DNA of 64,000 nt. Source: Micrococcales bacterium. GTDB lineage: Bacteria; Actinomycetota; Actinomycetes; S36-B12; UBA10799. Each line of letters begins with the position of its first letter. The stretch's first letter is position 1. Location of the stretch: contig JADKAV010000009.1 of assembly GCA_016719135.1 (NCBI GenBank), positions 84,128 to 148,127 of the forward strand. The letters run 5' to 3'. Position numbers and translations under genes: made by a program. Of the stretch, positions 54,541 through 62,747 are shown one piece after another. Under the pieces are notes generated by a model. That model did no database searches. It saw nothing but the letters and a program-made list of their open reading frames with translations, and was not told the origin of the DNA.

Positions 54541-54634
54541 CGGTTCGGTGGAGGCAGCGTTGCAGTCGCGTCCGATCCATTCCGCGTCGCAGCGCAGCGC
54601 AATAGCGTGGAAGTAGCCGAAGGAGGCGAGCACA

Positions 54635-55282
54635 GTGACAACGCAACCATGGGCGGTTGCGGTCGGATGCTTCGTAGCCGGAAGTCTGGCTGCCGCGGGT
54701 ATCGCGAACGCAACATCGGCCCCAACGAAGATTCCCGACTCCAACACCGGAGTCATCACCGCGTGCATGAAGAAGAAGACCGGAAAGGTGCGCTTCATCA
54801 ACGCCCAGAAGGGCAAGACGTGCACCAAGAAGGAGAAGAAGGTCACCTTCAACCAGGCTGGGCCGCAGGGTGAGCAAGGGCCGGCGGGTGCGCAGGGACC
54901 GATCGGCCCCAGCAAGGCGTACGTCAACTCCACGAATCCCTGGATCGGTTTTGTCGTACCGTCAACGGGCAAGACGGTGGCCTCGCTGTCGCTGCCGGCT
55001 GGCAATTACGTCCTCGCTGGTCAGGCGACACTGCTGCGGACGCAGGGCGGCACAACCGGGATGAGTTGCGAGTTCAAGTCGGCAGTCGGCACTCTGACCA
55101 GCAAGCCGGGATGGGCGACCGTCGATCTCAACGAGTCGGAGGTCGTCAGCCTCACCGGCACTTTGACCACAGATGGGAACACCGGGGTCGATGTGGTCTG
55201 CAAGGCCTCGGGAGCCGATGCCGTCGCCCTTGGAGGTGGCGTGATCACCGCCACTGAAGTCGGCGCGGTGGCCGTCCAATAG
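54635..55282 (+). CDS. Secreted collagen-like protein
   Basis: This is a 215-residue exported protein. The signal peptide is WAVAVGCFVAGSLAAAGIAN. A basic Cys-containing segment follows (VITACMKKKTGKVRFINAQK), then a short collagen-like Gly-X-Y run (GPQGEQGPAGAQGPIGP) and a beta-rich C-terminal domain of about 120 residues. It resembles actinobacterial surface proteins with a collagen-like stalk, but I know of no function. GTG 54635 has AGGAGG nine bases upstream. Confidence 0.7.
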   Translation: MTTQPWAVAVGCFVAGSLAAAGIANATSAPTKIPDSNTGVITACMKKKTGKVRFINAQKGKTCTKKEKKVTFNQAGPQGEQGPAGAQGPIGPSKAYVNSTNPWIGFVVPSTGKTVASLSLPAGNYVLAGQATLLRTQGGTTGMSCEFKSAVGTLTSKPGWATVDLNESEVVSLTGTLTTDGNTGVDVVCKASGADAVALGGGVITATEVGAVAVQ

Positions 55283-55338
55283 ATCGTTGGTTGGACAGGG
55301 CCGCAGTCGCTGTGAATACCCCGCCGGGGTTGCGTAAG

Positions 55339-55375
55339 TTACCGACGAGTAGCATTATTAGTTACTGACGGGTAA
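55339..55375. promoter_or_regulatory. Repeated near-palindromes before the acyl-CoA dehydrogenase
   Basis: TTACCGACGAGTAG (55339-55352) and TTACTGACGGGTAA (55362-55375) match TTACYGACGRGTAR and start 23 bp apart. TTAC/GTAA half sites are typical of TetR or GntR operators of fatty-acid genes in actinobacteria. No cognate regulator is in the window. Confidence 0.5.
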
Positions 55376-55423
55376 CACGACTCGTCCCGCCCTGGGCGGT
55401 GCTTAACACGGGAGCAGACACCG

Positions 55424-57082
55424 GTGACCCACTACAAGAGCAACTTGCGAGACATCGAGTTCAACCTGTTCGAGGTTTTTGGCGGGACCGAGCGAATGGG
55501 CACGGCACCGTTCGAGGACATCGACGTCGAGACCGCCAAGGACTTCCTGAAGAACACCGACGCGCTGGCCACCGGCCTGCTCTCGGAAACATTCGCCTCC
55601 GCCGACCGCAACCCGCCGGTGTATGACCCGGCCACGTACTCGGTGAAGATGCCCGAGGACTTCAAGGCCGCCTACCAGGCACTGATGGACGCCGAGGGCT
55701 GGCGCCTGGAGCTGCCCGAGGAGCTTGGCGGCATCAACTGCCCGCCCAGCGTCCGGTGGGCCGTGGCCGAACTCGTGCTCGGCTCGAACCCCGCCGCATT
55801 CATGTACATGTCGGGACCCGGATTCGCCGGCATCCTCTACAACCTCGGCAACGAGGCGCAGCAGAAGATGGCCGAGCTCATGGTCGAGAAGCAGTGGGGC
55901 GCCACGATGGTGCTGACCGAGCCCGATGCTGGATCCGACGTCGGCGCCGGTCGCGCGAAGGCCTTTGACAACGGCGATGGCACTTGGCGCATCGAAGGTG
56001 TCAAGCGGTTCATCACCTCCGCTGAGCACGACATGAGCGACAACATCATCCACCTGGTCCTGGCACGGCCGGAAGGCGTCGAAGGCGTCGGCGGTCCCGG
56101 CACCAAGGGCCTGAGCCTGTTCGTCGTGCCGAAGTACATGTTCGACATCGAGACCGGTGAGCTCGGCGAGCGCAACGGCGTCTACGTCACCAACGTCGAG
56201 AAGAAGATGGGCCTGAAGGTGTCCACCACCTGCGAGCTCACCTTCGGCGAGAAGGAGCCGGCCATCGGCTACCTCGTCGGCGACGTACACGAGGGCATCG
56301 CGCAGATGTTCAAGGTCATCGAGTACGCCCGCATGATGGTGGGCACCAAGGCCATCGCGACGCTGAGCACCGGTTACCTGAACGCGCTGGACTACGCGAA
56401 GAACCGGTTGCAGGGCGCGGACCTGACCCAGATGCTCGACAAGACCGCACCGCGGGTCTCGATCATCCACCACCCGGACGTGCGTCGCTCCCTGATGCTG
56501 CAGAAGAGTTACGCAGAGGGCATGCGTGCGCTGGTCATGTACACCGCGATGTGGCAGGACAAGGTCGCCCAGGCGCGTCTGACCGGCGGCGAGGACGAGA
56601 TGGCCGAGCGGATCAACGACCTGCTGCTGCCGATCGTCAAGGGCGTCGGCTCCGAGCGCTCGTACGAGATGCTGGCGCAGTCGCTGCAGACGCTCGGCGG
56701 CTCGGGCTACCTGCAGGACTACCCGATCGAGCAGTACATCCGCGACGCCAAGATCGACACCCTCTACGAGGGCACGACCGCGATCCAGGGTCTGGACTTC
56801 TTCTTCCGGAAGATGGTCCGCGACCAGTTCCAGGCGATCACCAAGGTTGCAGCGGAGATCACCGAGACCGTGAAGAACACCAGCGACGGTGACCAGCTGG
56901 CTGCCGAACGCGAGTTGCTGGGCAAGGCGCTTGAAGATGTGCAGGGCCTGATCGGCTCGCTGGGCGGCTGGGCGATGGAGTCCCAGAAGGACCTGCCCGA
57001 GATCTACAAGGTCGGGCTGAACACCACCCGCCTGCTGATGGCCTGTGGTGACTTGGTCATCGGTTGGCTGCTGCTGCGCTAA
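55424..57082 (+). CDS. Acyl-CoA dehydrogenase (FadE5-like), ends at a premature-looking stop
   Basis: This is a 552-residue flavoprotein of the long-chain FadE5-like acyl-CoA dehydrogenase group, oxidising acyl-CoA in beta-oxidation. Visible family blocks are MVLTEPDAGSDVGAG, KRFITSAEHD, VEKKMGLKVSTTCEL, AQSLQTLGGSGYLQDYPIEQ and the catalytic-region YEGTTAIQG. It ends at TAA 57080-57082, but the downstream 183 bases in the same frame look like the family's normal C terminus (see next entry). GTG 55424 is the start. Two operator-like repeats lie upstream. Confidence 0.85.
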   Translation: MTHYKSNLRDIEFNLFEVFGGTERMGTAPFEDIDVETAKDFLKNTDALATGLLSETFASADRNPPVYDPATYSVKMPEDFKAAYQALMDAEGWRLELPEELGGINCPPSVRWAVAELVLGSNPAAFMYMSGPGFAGILYNLGNEAQQKMAELMVEKQWGATMVLTEPDAGSDVGAGRAKAFDNGDGTWRIEGVKRFITSAEHDMSDNIIHLVLARPEGVEGVGGPGTKGLSLFVVPKYMFDIETGELGERNGVYVTNVEKKMGLKVSTTCELTFGEKEPAIGYLVGDVHEGIAQMFKVIEYARMMVGTKAIATLSTGYLNALDYAKNRLQGADLTQMLDKTAPRVSIIHHPDVRRSLMLQKSYAEGMRALVMYTAMWQDKVAQARLTGGEDEMAERINDLLLPIVKGVGSERSYEMLAQSLQTLGGSGYLQDYPIEQYIRDAKIDTLYEGTTAIQGLDFFFRKMVRDQFQAITKVAAEITETVKNTSDGDQLAAERELLGKALEDVQGLIGSLGGWAMESQKDLPEIYKVGLNTTRLLMACGDLVIGWLLLR

Positions 57083-57265
57083 GCCGAGGTCGCGACGGCG
57101 GCGCTCGAGGCTGGCCCGTCGGCCAAGGATGTGGAGTTCTACAAGGGGAAGGTCGCGGCTGCGAAGTGGTTCGCGCAGAACCGGCTGCCGCTGCTGGCTG
57201 GTGAACTCCTGGCTGCCAAGACCACCAACCTGGAGATCATGGAGCTGTCCGAGGACGCCTTCTAG
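57083..57265 (+). pseudogene. C-terminal remnant of the acyl-CoA dehydrogenase
   Basis: In the same frame after the TAA, the sequence reads AEVATAALEAGPSAKDVEFY, KGKVAAAKWFAQNRLPLL and TTNLEIMELSEDAF, then TAG. This is the expected terminal helical part of FadE5-type enzymes, in which Gln commonly sits at the position of the stop (LLRQAEVA). A CAA-to-TAA change would explain it. Alternatives are read-through or a base error. Confidence 0.75.
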
Positions 57266-57279
57266 GTTTCACAAAAGTC

Positions 57280-57313
57280 AGCACCCCGGCCGCCGAGAGG
57301 TAGCCGGGGTGCT
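57280..57313. terminator. Bidirectional hairpin terminator
   Basis: AGCACCCCGGC pairs with GCCGGGGTGCT (11 bp) around a 12-base loop. It lies between two convergent genes, 14 bases after the acyl-CoA dehydrogenase remnant and 14 bases after the stop of the small secreted-protein gene on the other strand. Confidence 0.8.
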
Positions 57314-57327
57314 GCTGTGTCCGGGGA

Positions 57328-57621
57328 TCAGGGCACTTGCAGCCATTTGAACTTGAACGACTTCTGCTTGCCGAGGGTGACCTTGATGCGGTACCTCGAA
57401 CCGTCAGGACGCTTGGCCTTGCAGAACAGGACCTTGCCCTTCTTCCACTTCTTGGCCGGGCAGCGGATCTTCGCCTTCTGATTGAACTCGTCGCGCAGTT
57501 GACTCTGGATTGCCTGCGCCATCGCTTTGCGCGGGATCGGCGCGGCTTGTGCCGGGGCGACCAGCAGGGGTCCGGCGACCAGGCCGGCACCGAGGGTGAC
57601 TGCGACCGCTGACTTGTACAT
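57328..57621 (-). CDS. Small secreted protein (DUF4333-like)
   Basis: This is a 97-residue exported protein. The signal peptide (KSAVAVTLGAGLVAGPLLVA) is cut near AQA, and a short domain with two Cys follows (IRCPAKKWKKGKVLFCKAKR), then YRIKVTLGKQKSFKFKW. The C-P-x..G-x-x-F-x-C pattern resembles DUF4333, whose Cys pair forms a disulfide. The mature protein is strongly basic. Function is unknown. Confidence 0.65.
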   Translation of the reverse strand: MYKSAVAVTLGAGLVAGPLLVAPAQAAPIPRKAMAQAIQSQLRDEFNQKAKIRCPAKKWKKGKVLFCKAKRPDGSRYRIKVTLGKQKSFKFKWLQVP

Positions 57622-57784
57622 GGTGACTCCCTTGTTCGCGAGCGTTCATCTGAACCCTACGCCGGGGGGCGGTATGTCCGAAAGCGTCGATTCCGAGTTG
57701 GAACAAACTGACCTGGTCCGCAGAAGCTAGCGACACGGGTGCAGGGTGCTTGCCCCGGGACGCGACGGAGGCCACTTTGGAGGA

Positions 57785-58600
57785 ATGAGCACCAATGATC
57801 GTGCCGGTGAGCCAGGAATCGAGTGGCTGGAGCGCCGGTTTCGTGCCGCCGACATCGACCAGCAGCGGTTCGATGACTCCAGTCTGGAGTACCGACGGCT
57901 CTTCAGCGAGGCGTGGGGCACGTTCCTACTCGTCGTCGTGGCCGCCGGAGGTGGCGTTGTCGGCGCGCAGGCATTCGGCGGGGATCTCACGCTGGCGATG
58001 AAAGCGTTGGCTCCCGGCATGATGGTGATGGGCATCATCTTCTTCATGGGAACCATCAGCGGTGCCCACCTGAATCCCGCTGTGACCCTCGCCTTCGCAG
58101 CCCGGGGCAACTTCCCCTGGCTGCGCGTCCCCGGCTACATCGTTGCGCAGTTCGTCGGGGCCGTTTTGGCCTGTCTGTTCCTGCAATGGGTGTTCGGGGA
58201 CATCATGGCTGGTGCGACGCTGCCGGGCCCGGGGGTGAGTACCGGCACGGCTGCGCTGATGGAGGGCCTGCTCACGCTCGGTCTGGTCAGTGTCATCCTC
58301 GGAACCGCCACCGGGGCCCGCAACATCGGTATTGCCGGGGCGATCGCAGTGGGCAGTTACATCGGTCTGGTGTCCGTTTGGGGAGCCCCGGTGAGCGGCG
58401 CCTCCATGAATCCGATGCGTTCCCTGGCGCCGGCTCTAGTGGGGTGGGACTTCACTGCGTATTGGGCATACCTGGTGGGACCGTTGGTCGGTGCGATGAT
58501 CGCTGTCGTCTTCGAGCGGATCCTGCGCGGTTCACCCACGAAGGCTGGGGCGAACGCGGCACAGGGGATTCTCGGCCCGGGCGACATGGCGGGGCTCTAA
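57785..58600 (+). CDS. Aquaporin (MIP family)
   Basis: This is a 271-residue channel with six helices and two pore loops. The first is GTISGAHLNPAVTLAF (canonical NPA); the second is GAPVSGASMNPMRSLAP (NPM in place of NPA). A 40-residue charged N-terminal extension precedes helix 1. The NPA/NPM pair occurs in some water or glycerol facilitators; permeability cannot be told. ATG 57785 follows GGAGGA very closely. The K+ channel gene starts three bases after its stop. Confidence 0.88.
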   Translation: MSTNDRAGEPGIEWLERRFRAADIDQQRFDDSSLEYRRLFSEAWGTFLLVVVAAGGGVVGAQAFGGDLTLAMKALAPGMMVMGIIFFMGTISGAHLNPAVTLAFAARGNFPWLRVPGYIVAQFVGAVLACLFLQWVFGDIMAGATLPGPGVSTGTAALMEGLLTLGLVSVILGTATGARNIGIAGAIAVGSYIGLVSVWGAPVSGASMNPMRSLAPALVGWDFTAYWAYLVGPLVGAMIAVVFERILRGSPTKAGANAAQGILGPGDMAGL

Positions 58601-58603
58601 AGA

Positions 58604-59299
58604 GTGCGCGTGGCACCGTTAGCGGGGACACGCGCCGCCAACCGTTATGGGTGGGTGATCGTCCTGATCATCGTGTCCTACGTGACCTCGGTAGGCGCCG
58701 ACGGAACGTTGGGGATCACCGTTGTCATGCTCTTCCAACTCGTCACGCTATGGCTGGTCTTCTCCGCCTCGGAGTCGTACCGGGCACAGCGACTGGTCGG
58801 GATCGCGTGTTTGGGCGTCGGGCTGGCAGCCATTGCCGCTGCAGTGTTCGGGCACGTACTCGATGTCGATAGCACCGCCGAGAAGGCGATCTCGCTCTTC
58901 AGTGCGCTGGCGTACATGATCGCGCCACTAGTGATCATTCGTCACTTGATACGCCTGCAGATCGTGGACCTGCGCACGGTATTGGGAGCGGTTGCCATCT
59001 ACCTCTTGCTGGGCATGATGTTCGCGTTCACCTTCCGTGCCATCGCGTTGAATGGAGGTGGTGCGTTCTTCGGCGAGACCGGCGAGGGCACGAACGCGAA
59101 CTTCCTTTTCTTCAGTTTCATCACATTGACCACGACCGGCTACGGGAACTTGGTGCCTGCGGGAAACCCCGGCCAATCCGTCGCCGTGCTGGAGGCGATT
59201 GTCGGGCAACTGTTCCTGGTCACAGCTCTTGCCAAGATCGTCAGTGCCTGGCGTATGCCGGGCCCCGCAACAAGCCCGCCACCGACCCCTCCGGCCTGA
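58604..59299 (+). CDS. Potassium channel family protein
   Basis: This is a 231-residue ion channel. Four or so N-terminal helices (VIVLIIVSYVTSVG, FQLVTLWLVFSASES, GVGLAAIAAAVFGHVL, ISLFSALAYMIAPLVII) precede an outer pore helix. The selectivity filter is FITLTTTGYGNLVP, then the inner helix AVLEAIVGQLFLVTALAKIV. There is no RCK or S4 motif. GTG 58604 is the start. It is co-transcribed with aquaporin, suggesting a joint osmotic role. Confidence 0.85.
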   Translation: MRVAPLAGTRAANRYGWVIVLIIVSYVTSVGADGTLGITVVMLFQLVTLWLVFSASESYRAQRLVGIACLGVGLAAIAAAVFGHVLDVDSTAEKAISLFSALAYMIAPLVIIRHLIRLQIVDLRTVLGAVAIYLLLGMMFAFTFRAIALNGGGAFFGETGEGTNANFLFFSFITLTTTGYGNLVPAGNPGQSVAVLEAIVGQLFLVTALAKIVSAWRMPGPATSPPPTPPA

Positions 59300-59348
59300 T
59301 CGGGCCACGAACAGGCGCCGTGCCGGTGCTTCGGGCAGTCTGTACCCC

Positions 59349-60089
59349 ATGCGCACGCTGAGTCTGGACTGCGGCGGCTCCGGGATCAAGGGGTCGGTGC
59401 TCGACGCCGAGGGCGAATTGCTCGCGCCGCGGGTGCGGATCAAGACGCCGTACCCCTTGCCGCCCGAACGCTTCGTGGGAGTGCTGCAGGAGATCGCCGG
59501 GCAGATGCCGCAGTTCGACCGGGTGACCGTGGGGTTGCCGGGCATGATCCGTCGGGGCGTGGTGGTTTCGACCCCGCACTACCCGAACCTCCACGGTCCT
59601 TACACGCACAAGGACCCGGAACTGGATCGACGGTGGCGCAATTGGGACGCGACGGCGGCGCTGGAAGGGGTCTTCGGCACGCCGGTGCGTGTGCTCAACG
59701 ACGCGGAGGTCCAGGGCGCGGCGGTCATCGAACGGCGGGGCCTGGAGGTTGTCTTCACGCTCGGCACCGGTCTGGGGTGTGCGGTCTACGACAACGGCCA
59801 GCTCGCGCCGCACTTGGAGTTGTCACACGCCCCGGTGCGCAAGGGCCGAACCTATGACGCGTGGATGGGCAAGGCGCAGCTCAAGGCGATCGGCCCGAAG
59901 AAATGGTCGCGGCGCATCCTCGCCACCGTGGATGGACTGCGACCGGTCTTCGCCTGGGACCGGTTGTACGTCGGCGGCGGAAACGCCAAGAAACTGACGC
60001 TGTCCCTCGCAGACGACGTGACGATCGTGCCCAATCTCGCCGGCATTCTTGGCGGTGTTCGGGTATGGGACCTGGATATGGCACGGTGA
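59349..60089 (+). CDS. ppgK: Polyphosphate glucokinase-like ROK kinase
   Basis: This is a 246-residue ROK-family sugar kinase. The phosphate-1 loop is LSLDCGGSGIKGSVLD, the catalytic Asp is in VRVLNDAEVQGAAV, and the adenosine/phosphate loop is VVFTLGTGLGCAVYDNG. LELSHAPVRKGRTYDAWMG and the size fit actinobacterial polyphosphate glucokinases, which use polyphosphate or ATP. ATG 59349 is the start. The classical zinc motif of other ROK proteins is absent, as is usual for PPGK. Glucose from the GH13 enzyme is a likely substrate. Confidence 0.78.
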   Translation: MRTLSLDCGGSGIKGSVLDAEGELLAPRVRIKTPYPLPPERFVGVLQEIAGQMPQFDRVTVGLPGMIRRGVVVSTPHYPNLHGPYTHKDPELDRRWRNWDATAALEGVFGTPVRVLNDAEVQGAAVIERRGLEVVFTLGTGLGCAVYDNGQLAPHLELSHAPVRKGRTYDAWMGKAQLKAIGPKKWSRRILATVDGLRPVFAWDRLYVGGGNAKKLTLSLADDVTIVPNLAGILGGVRVWDLDMAR

Positions 60090-60093
60090 GCAG

Positions 60094-61158
60094 GTGACAG
60101 AACAGACCACCGGTCCCGACCAGCCGGAGATCCCGAAGCTCGACAAGAAGAAGAGCCTGATCGCTGGGGCCATCACGATCGTCACGCTGGTCATCGTTTT
60201 CGCCGGGATCCTGCCCAAACTGGGCAACTACTCGGACGCCTGGGACTCCGTGCAGGCGATGAACAACGTCGATAAGGCCGCATTGATCGTGGCCATCATC
60301 GTCAACATCTGGGTGTACGTCTTCCCCCTCATGGCGGCCATCCCCGGCTTGAAGTATCGGCCCGCCTTCGTGGTCCGACAGACGTCCTTCACGATTTCGA
60401 ACGCTGTTCCCGCCGGTGGCGCCGTCGGCCTCGGCGTCCAGTACGCGATGCTGGCCGGTTACAAAGTCAGTTCAGCGGCGGCCAGTACGGGGATCGCGAT
60501 CACCAGCGTCTGGAGCGTCTTCATGACGCTGGGGCTGCCCTTCCTGGGAGTGGCGCTGTTGTACCTGACCGGCGAGGGGGAGCAGCAGTACATCACCGCT
60601 GCCGTGGTGGGCGCGGCTGCGATCATCGCCACGATCGTCGTGTTCGCCTTGATCCTGCGCAGCGAGGAACTTGCGCGCAAGATCGGCGGCATCGGGCAGA
60701 AACTCGCGAACCCGATCCTTCACCGCATGCACAAGGAGGTGGACGTCGTCCAGGAAGTCCTGGACTTCCGATCCCAGATCGTCGGCGTCGTGTCGAAACA
60801 CTGGGCGTCCATCACGCTGTCGAATCTGGGCATGGTCTTCGGGCAGTTCTTGATCCTGTTCGTGGCGATCCGGGCGGTGTCCGATGGTCGCTCGTCGGGG
60901 CTGACCGCCGCCGAGGCGTTTGCCGCGTTCGCGATCTCGCGGCTGGGCACGATGATCCCGCTGACGCCCGGAGGTCTGGGTACCGTCGATGCCGCCCTGA
61001 CCGCACTGCTGGTGGCCTTCGGCCTGGACCAGAACGATGCACTTGCGGCCACGCTGGTCTGGCGGGCCTGTTCCTGGGTGCCGCAGGTGTTCTTGGGAGT
61101 CGGCACGTTCTTGTGGTGGCGGCGCAACGCGCACAAGGCGCCGGTTGCCGCGTCCTGA
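60094..61158 (+). CDS. LPG synthase-like (UPF0104) membrane protein
   Basis: This is a 354-residue membrane protein. About eight helices include KKKSLIAGAITIVTLVIVFA, QTSFTISNAVPAGGAVGLGV and the conserved RLGTMIPLTPGGLGTVDAA, the signature of the lysylphosphatidylglycerol synthetase flippase domain (AglD/YbhN type). No aminoacyl-transferase domain is present, so it is more likely a lipid-linked flippase or transport protein. GTG 60094 starts four bases after the glucokinase gene, so co-transcription is likely. Confidence 0.82.
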   Translation: MTEQTTGPDQPEIPKLDKKKSLIAGAITIVTLVIVFAGILPKLGNYSDAWDSVQAMNNVDKAALIVAIIVNIWVYVFPLMAAIPGLKYRPAFVVRQTSFTISNAVPAGGAVGLGVQYAMLAGYKVSSAAASTGIAITSVWSVFMTLGLPFLGVALLYLTGEGEQQYITAAVVGAAAIIATIVVFALILRSEELARKIGGIGQKLANPILHRMHKEVDVVQEVLDFRSQIVGVVSKHWASITLSNLGMVFGQFLILFVAIRAVSDGRSSGLTAAEAFAAFAISRLGTMIPLTPGGLGTVDAALTALLVAFGLDQNDALAATLVWRACSWVPQVFLGVGTFLWWRRNAHKAPVAAS

Positions 61159-61257
61159 TCGTCGGCGAGCGACTGGATTCTGCCGGTCCTCTCGGCGACC
61201 ATCTCGATTGGAGCCAGAGCCCTTGGCCCACACCGGCGGCCCGCATAGTCTGAGGCC

Positions 61258-62691
61258 ATGACAATCGAGTATCCGGTGGCCGGCCGGTGGACGTCCGGCG
61301 AGTCGTCCCGTGAGGTTCGCTCCCCGTTCGACGACGCAGTGATCGCACAGATCCCGTCCTTCAGCGCCGCAGACGTCGACGCCGCCGTCGAGGTCGCGCA
61401 GACCGCCATGCGGCAGGCACCGTTGGCCACGCACGAACGCGCCGCGATCCTGGACCGGGCGGCCGTGCTGCTCGCCGAACGACTTGAGGACATCGCCGCT
61501 GATCTGGCACGGGAGGCCGCCAAACCGATCAAGCAGGCGCGCGTCGAGGTCCAGCGTGCGGTGTCCACCTTGCAATTCTGTGCTGCCGAGGCCCGCACTT
61601 TCGCCGGCGATCTGATCCCCATGGACGCGGCTGCCGCGGGGGTGGATCACCTCGGTTTCGTGCTACGGGTCCCGATCGGCGTCGTCGGTGCGATCACCCC
61701 GTTCAACTTCCCGCTGAACCTCGTCGCGCACAAGATCGGCCCTGCGATCGCGGCAGGCTGTGCCGTGGTCAACAAGCCTGCGAGTCAGACTCCGCTGTCG
61801 GCACTGGCCCTGGCCAAGGTGCTGTTCGAGGCCGGTCTACCGATGGAGTACCTCAGTGTGGTGCCGGGACCTGGATCGGTGATCGGTGACGCGTTGGTGC
61901 GCAACGACGACGTCGAGGTGATCTCGTTCACCGGGTCGCCCGAGGTCGGTTGGTCCATCCGCGCCAGCGCCCCGCGCAAACGGGTCGGCCTGGAACTGGG
62001 CAACAACTCCCCGCTGATCATCCGCGCCGATGGCGACTGGCGGGGTGCGGCCACCGCGGTCCGGCTGGCAGGTTTCGCTCACGCCGGTCAGTCCTGCATC
62101 TCCACCCAGCGGATCCTGGTGGAGGAATCGATCAAGGATGACTTCGTCGCAGCCCTCGTGGAGCAGGTCGGCAGCCTGGTCGTGGGAGATCCGCTGGATG
62201 AGGCCACTGAGGTCTCGGCCCTGATCGACCGCTCCAACACCGACCGGGTCAAGTCCTGGATCGACGCCGCCGTCGACGGTGGCGCCACCGTCGCGATCGG
62301 CGGGGAGATGACAGCCGAGGGTCATGTGCGACCGACGGTCTTGGTGGACGCCGATCCGGCTGACGACGTGTGCGCCAACGAGGTGTTCGGGCCGGTGGTC
62401 GTGGTCCGTGGGTTCACGCGGTTCCAGGACGCACTTGCCGAGGCCAACGACACCCGCTATGGGCTGCAAGCGGCGATCTTCACCTCGGATATCAACACCG
62501 CCTTGCACGCTGCCCGGAACCTCGATTTCGGCGGAGTTCTCATCAACGAGGTCCCCACCTGGCGAGCTGATCACATGCCGTACGGAGGCCTGCGCGACTC
62601 CGGCAACACACGTGAAGGTCCGGCCTGGGCCATCCACGAGATGACTGAAGAACGACTCGTGGTGATCAAGGTAGGGCCTCCTCAGGACTGA
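61258..62691 (+). CDS. Aldehyde dehydrogenase
   Basis: This is a 477-residue NAD(P)+-dependent dehydrogenase. It shows GVVGAITPFNFPLNLVAHKI, the cofactor loop SFTGSPEVGWSI, the general base Glu in GLELGNNSPLII, the catalytic Cys in AHAGQSCISTQRI and the C-terminal block NEVFGPVVVVRGF. It is closest in type to succinate-semialdehyde or general fatty-aldehyde dehydrogenases. The start is ATG 61258. Substrate range is not predictable. Confidence 0.88.
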   Translation: MTIEYPVAGRWTSGESSREVRSPFDDAVIAQIPSFSAADVDAAVEVAQTAMRQAPLATHERAAILDRAAVLLAERLEDIAADLAREAAKPIKQARVEVQRAVSTLQFCAAEARTFAGDLIPMDAAAAGVDHLGFVLRVPIGVVGAITPFNFPLNLVAHKIGPAIAAGCAVVNKPASQTPLSALALAKVLFEAGLPMEYLSVVPGPGSVIGDALVRNDDVEVISFTGSPEVGWSIRASAPRKRVGLELGNNSPLIIRADGDWRGAATAVRLAGFAHAGQSCISTQRILVEESIKDDFVAALVEQVGSLVVGDPLDEATEVSALIDRSNTDRVKSWIDAAVDGGATVAIGGEMTAEGHVRPTVLVDADPADDVCANEVFGPVVVVRGFTRFQDALAEANDTRYGLQAAIFTSDINTALHAARNLDFGGVLINEVPTWRADHMPYGGLRDSGNTREGPAWAIHEMTEERLVVIKVGPPQD

Positions 62692-62747
62692 GTCCGAGCC
62701 GTGGGCGGCCGTTCTCAGCGGGCTGCCTTTCGCCTACGCTGAGCCCC

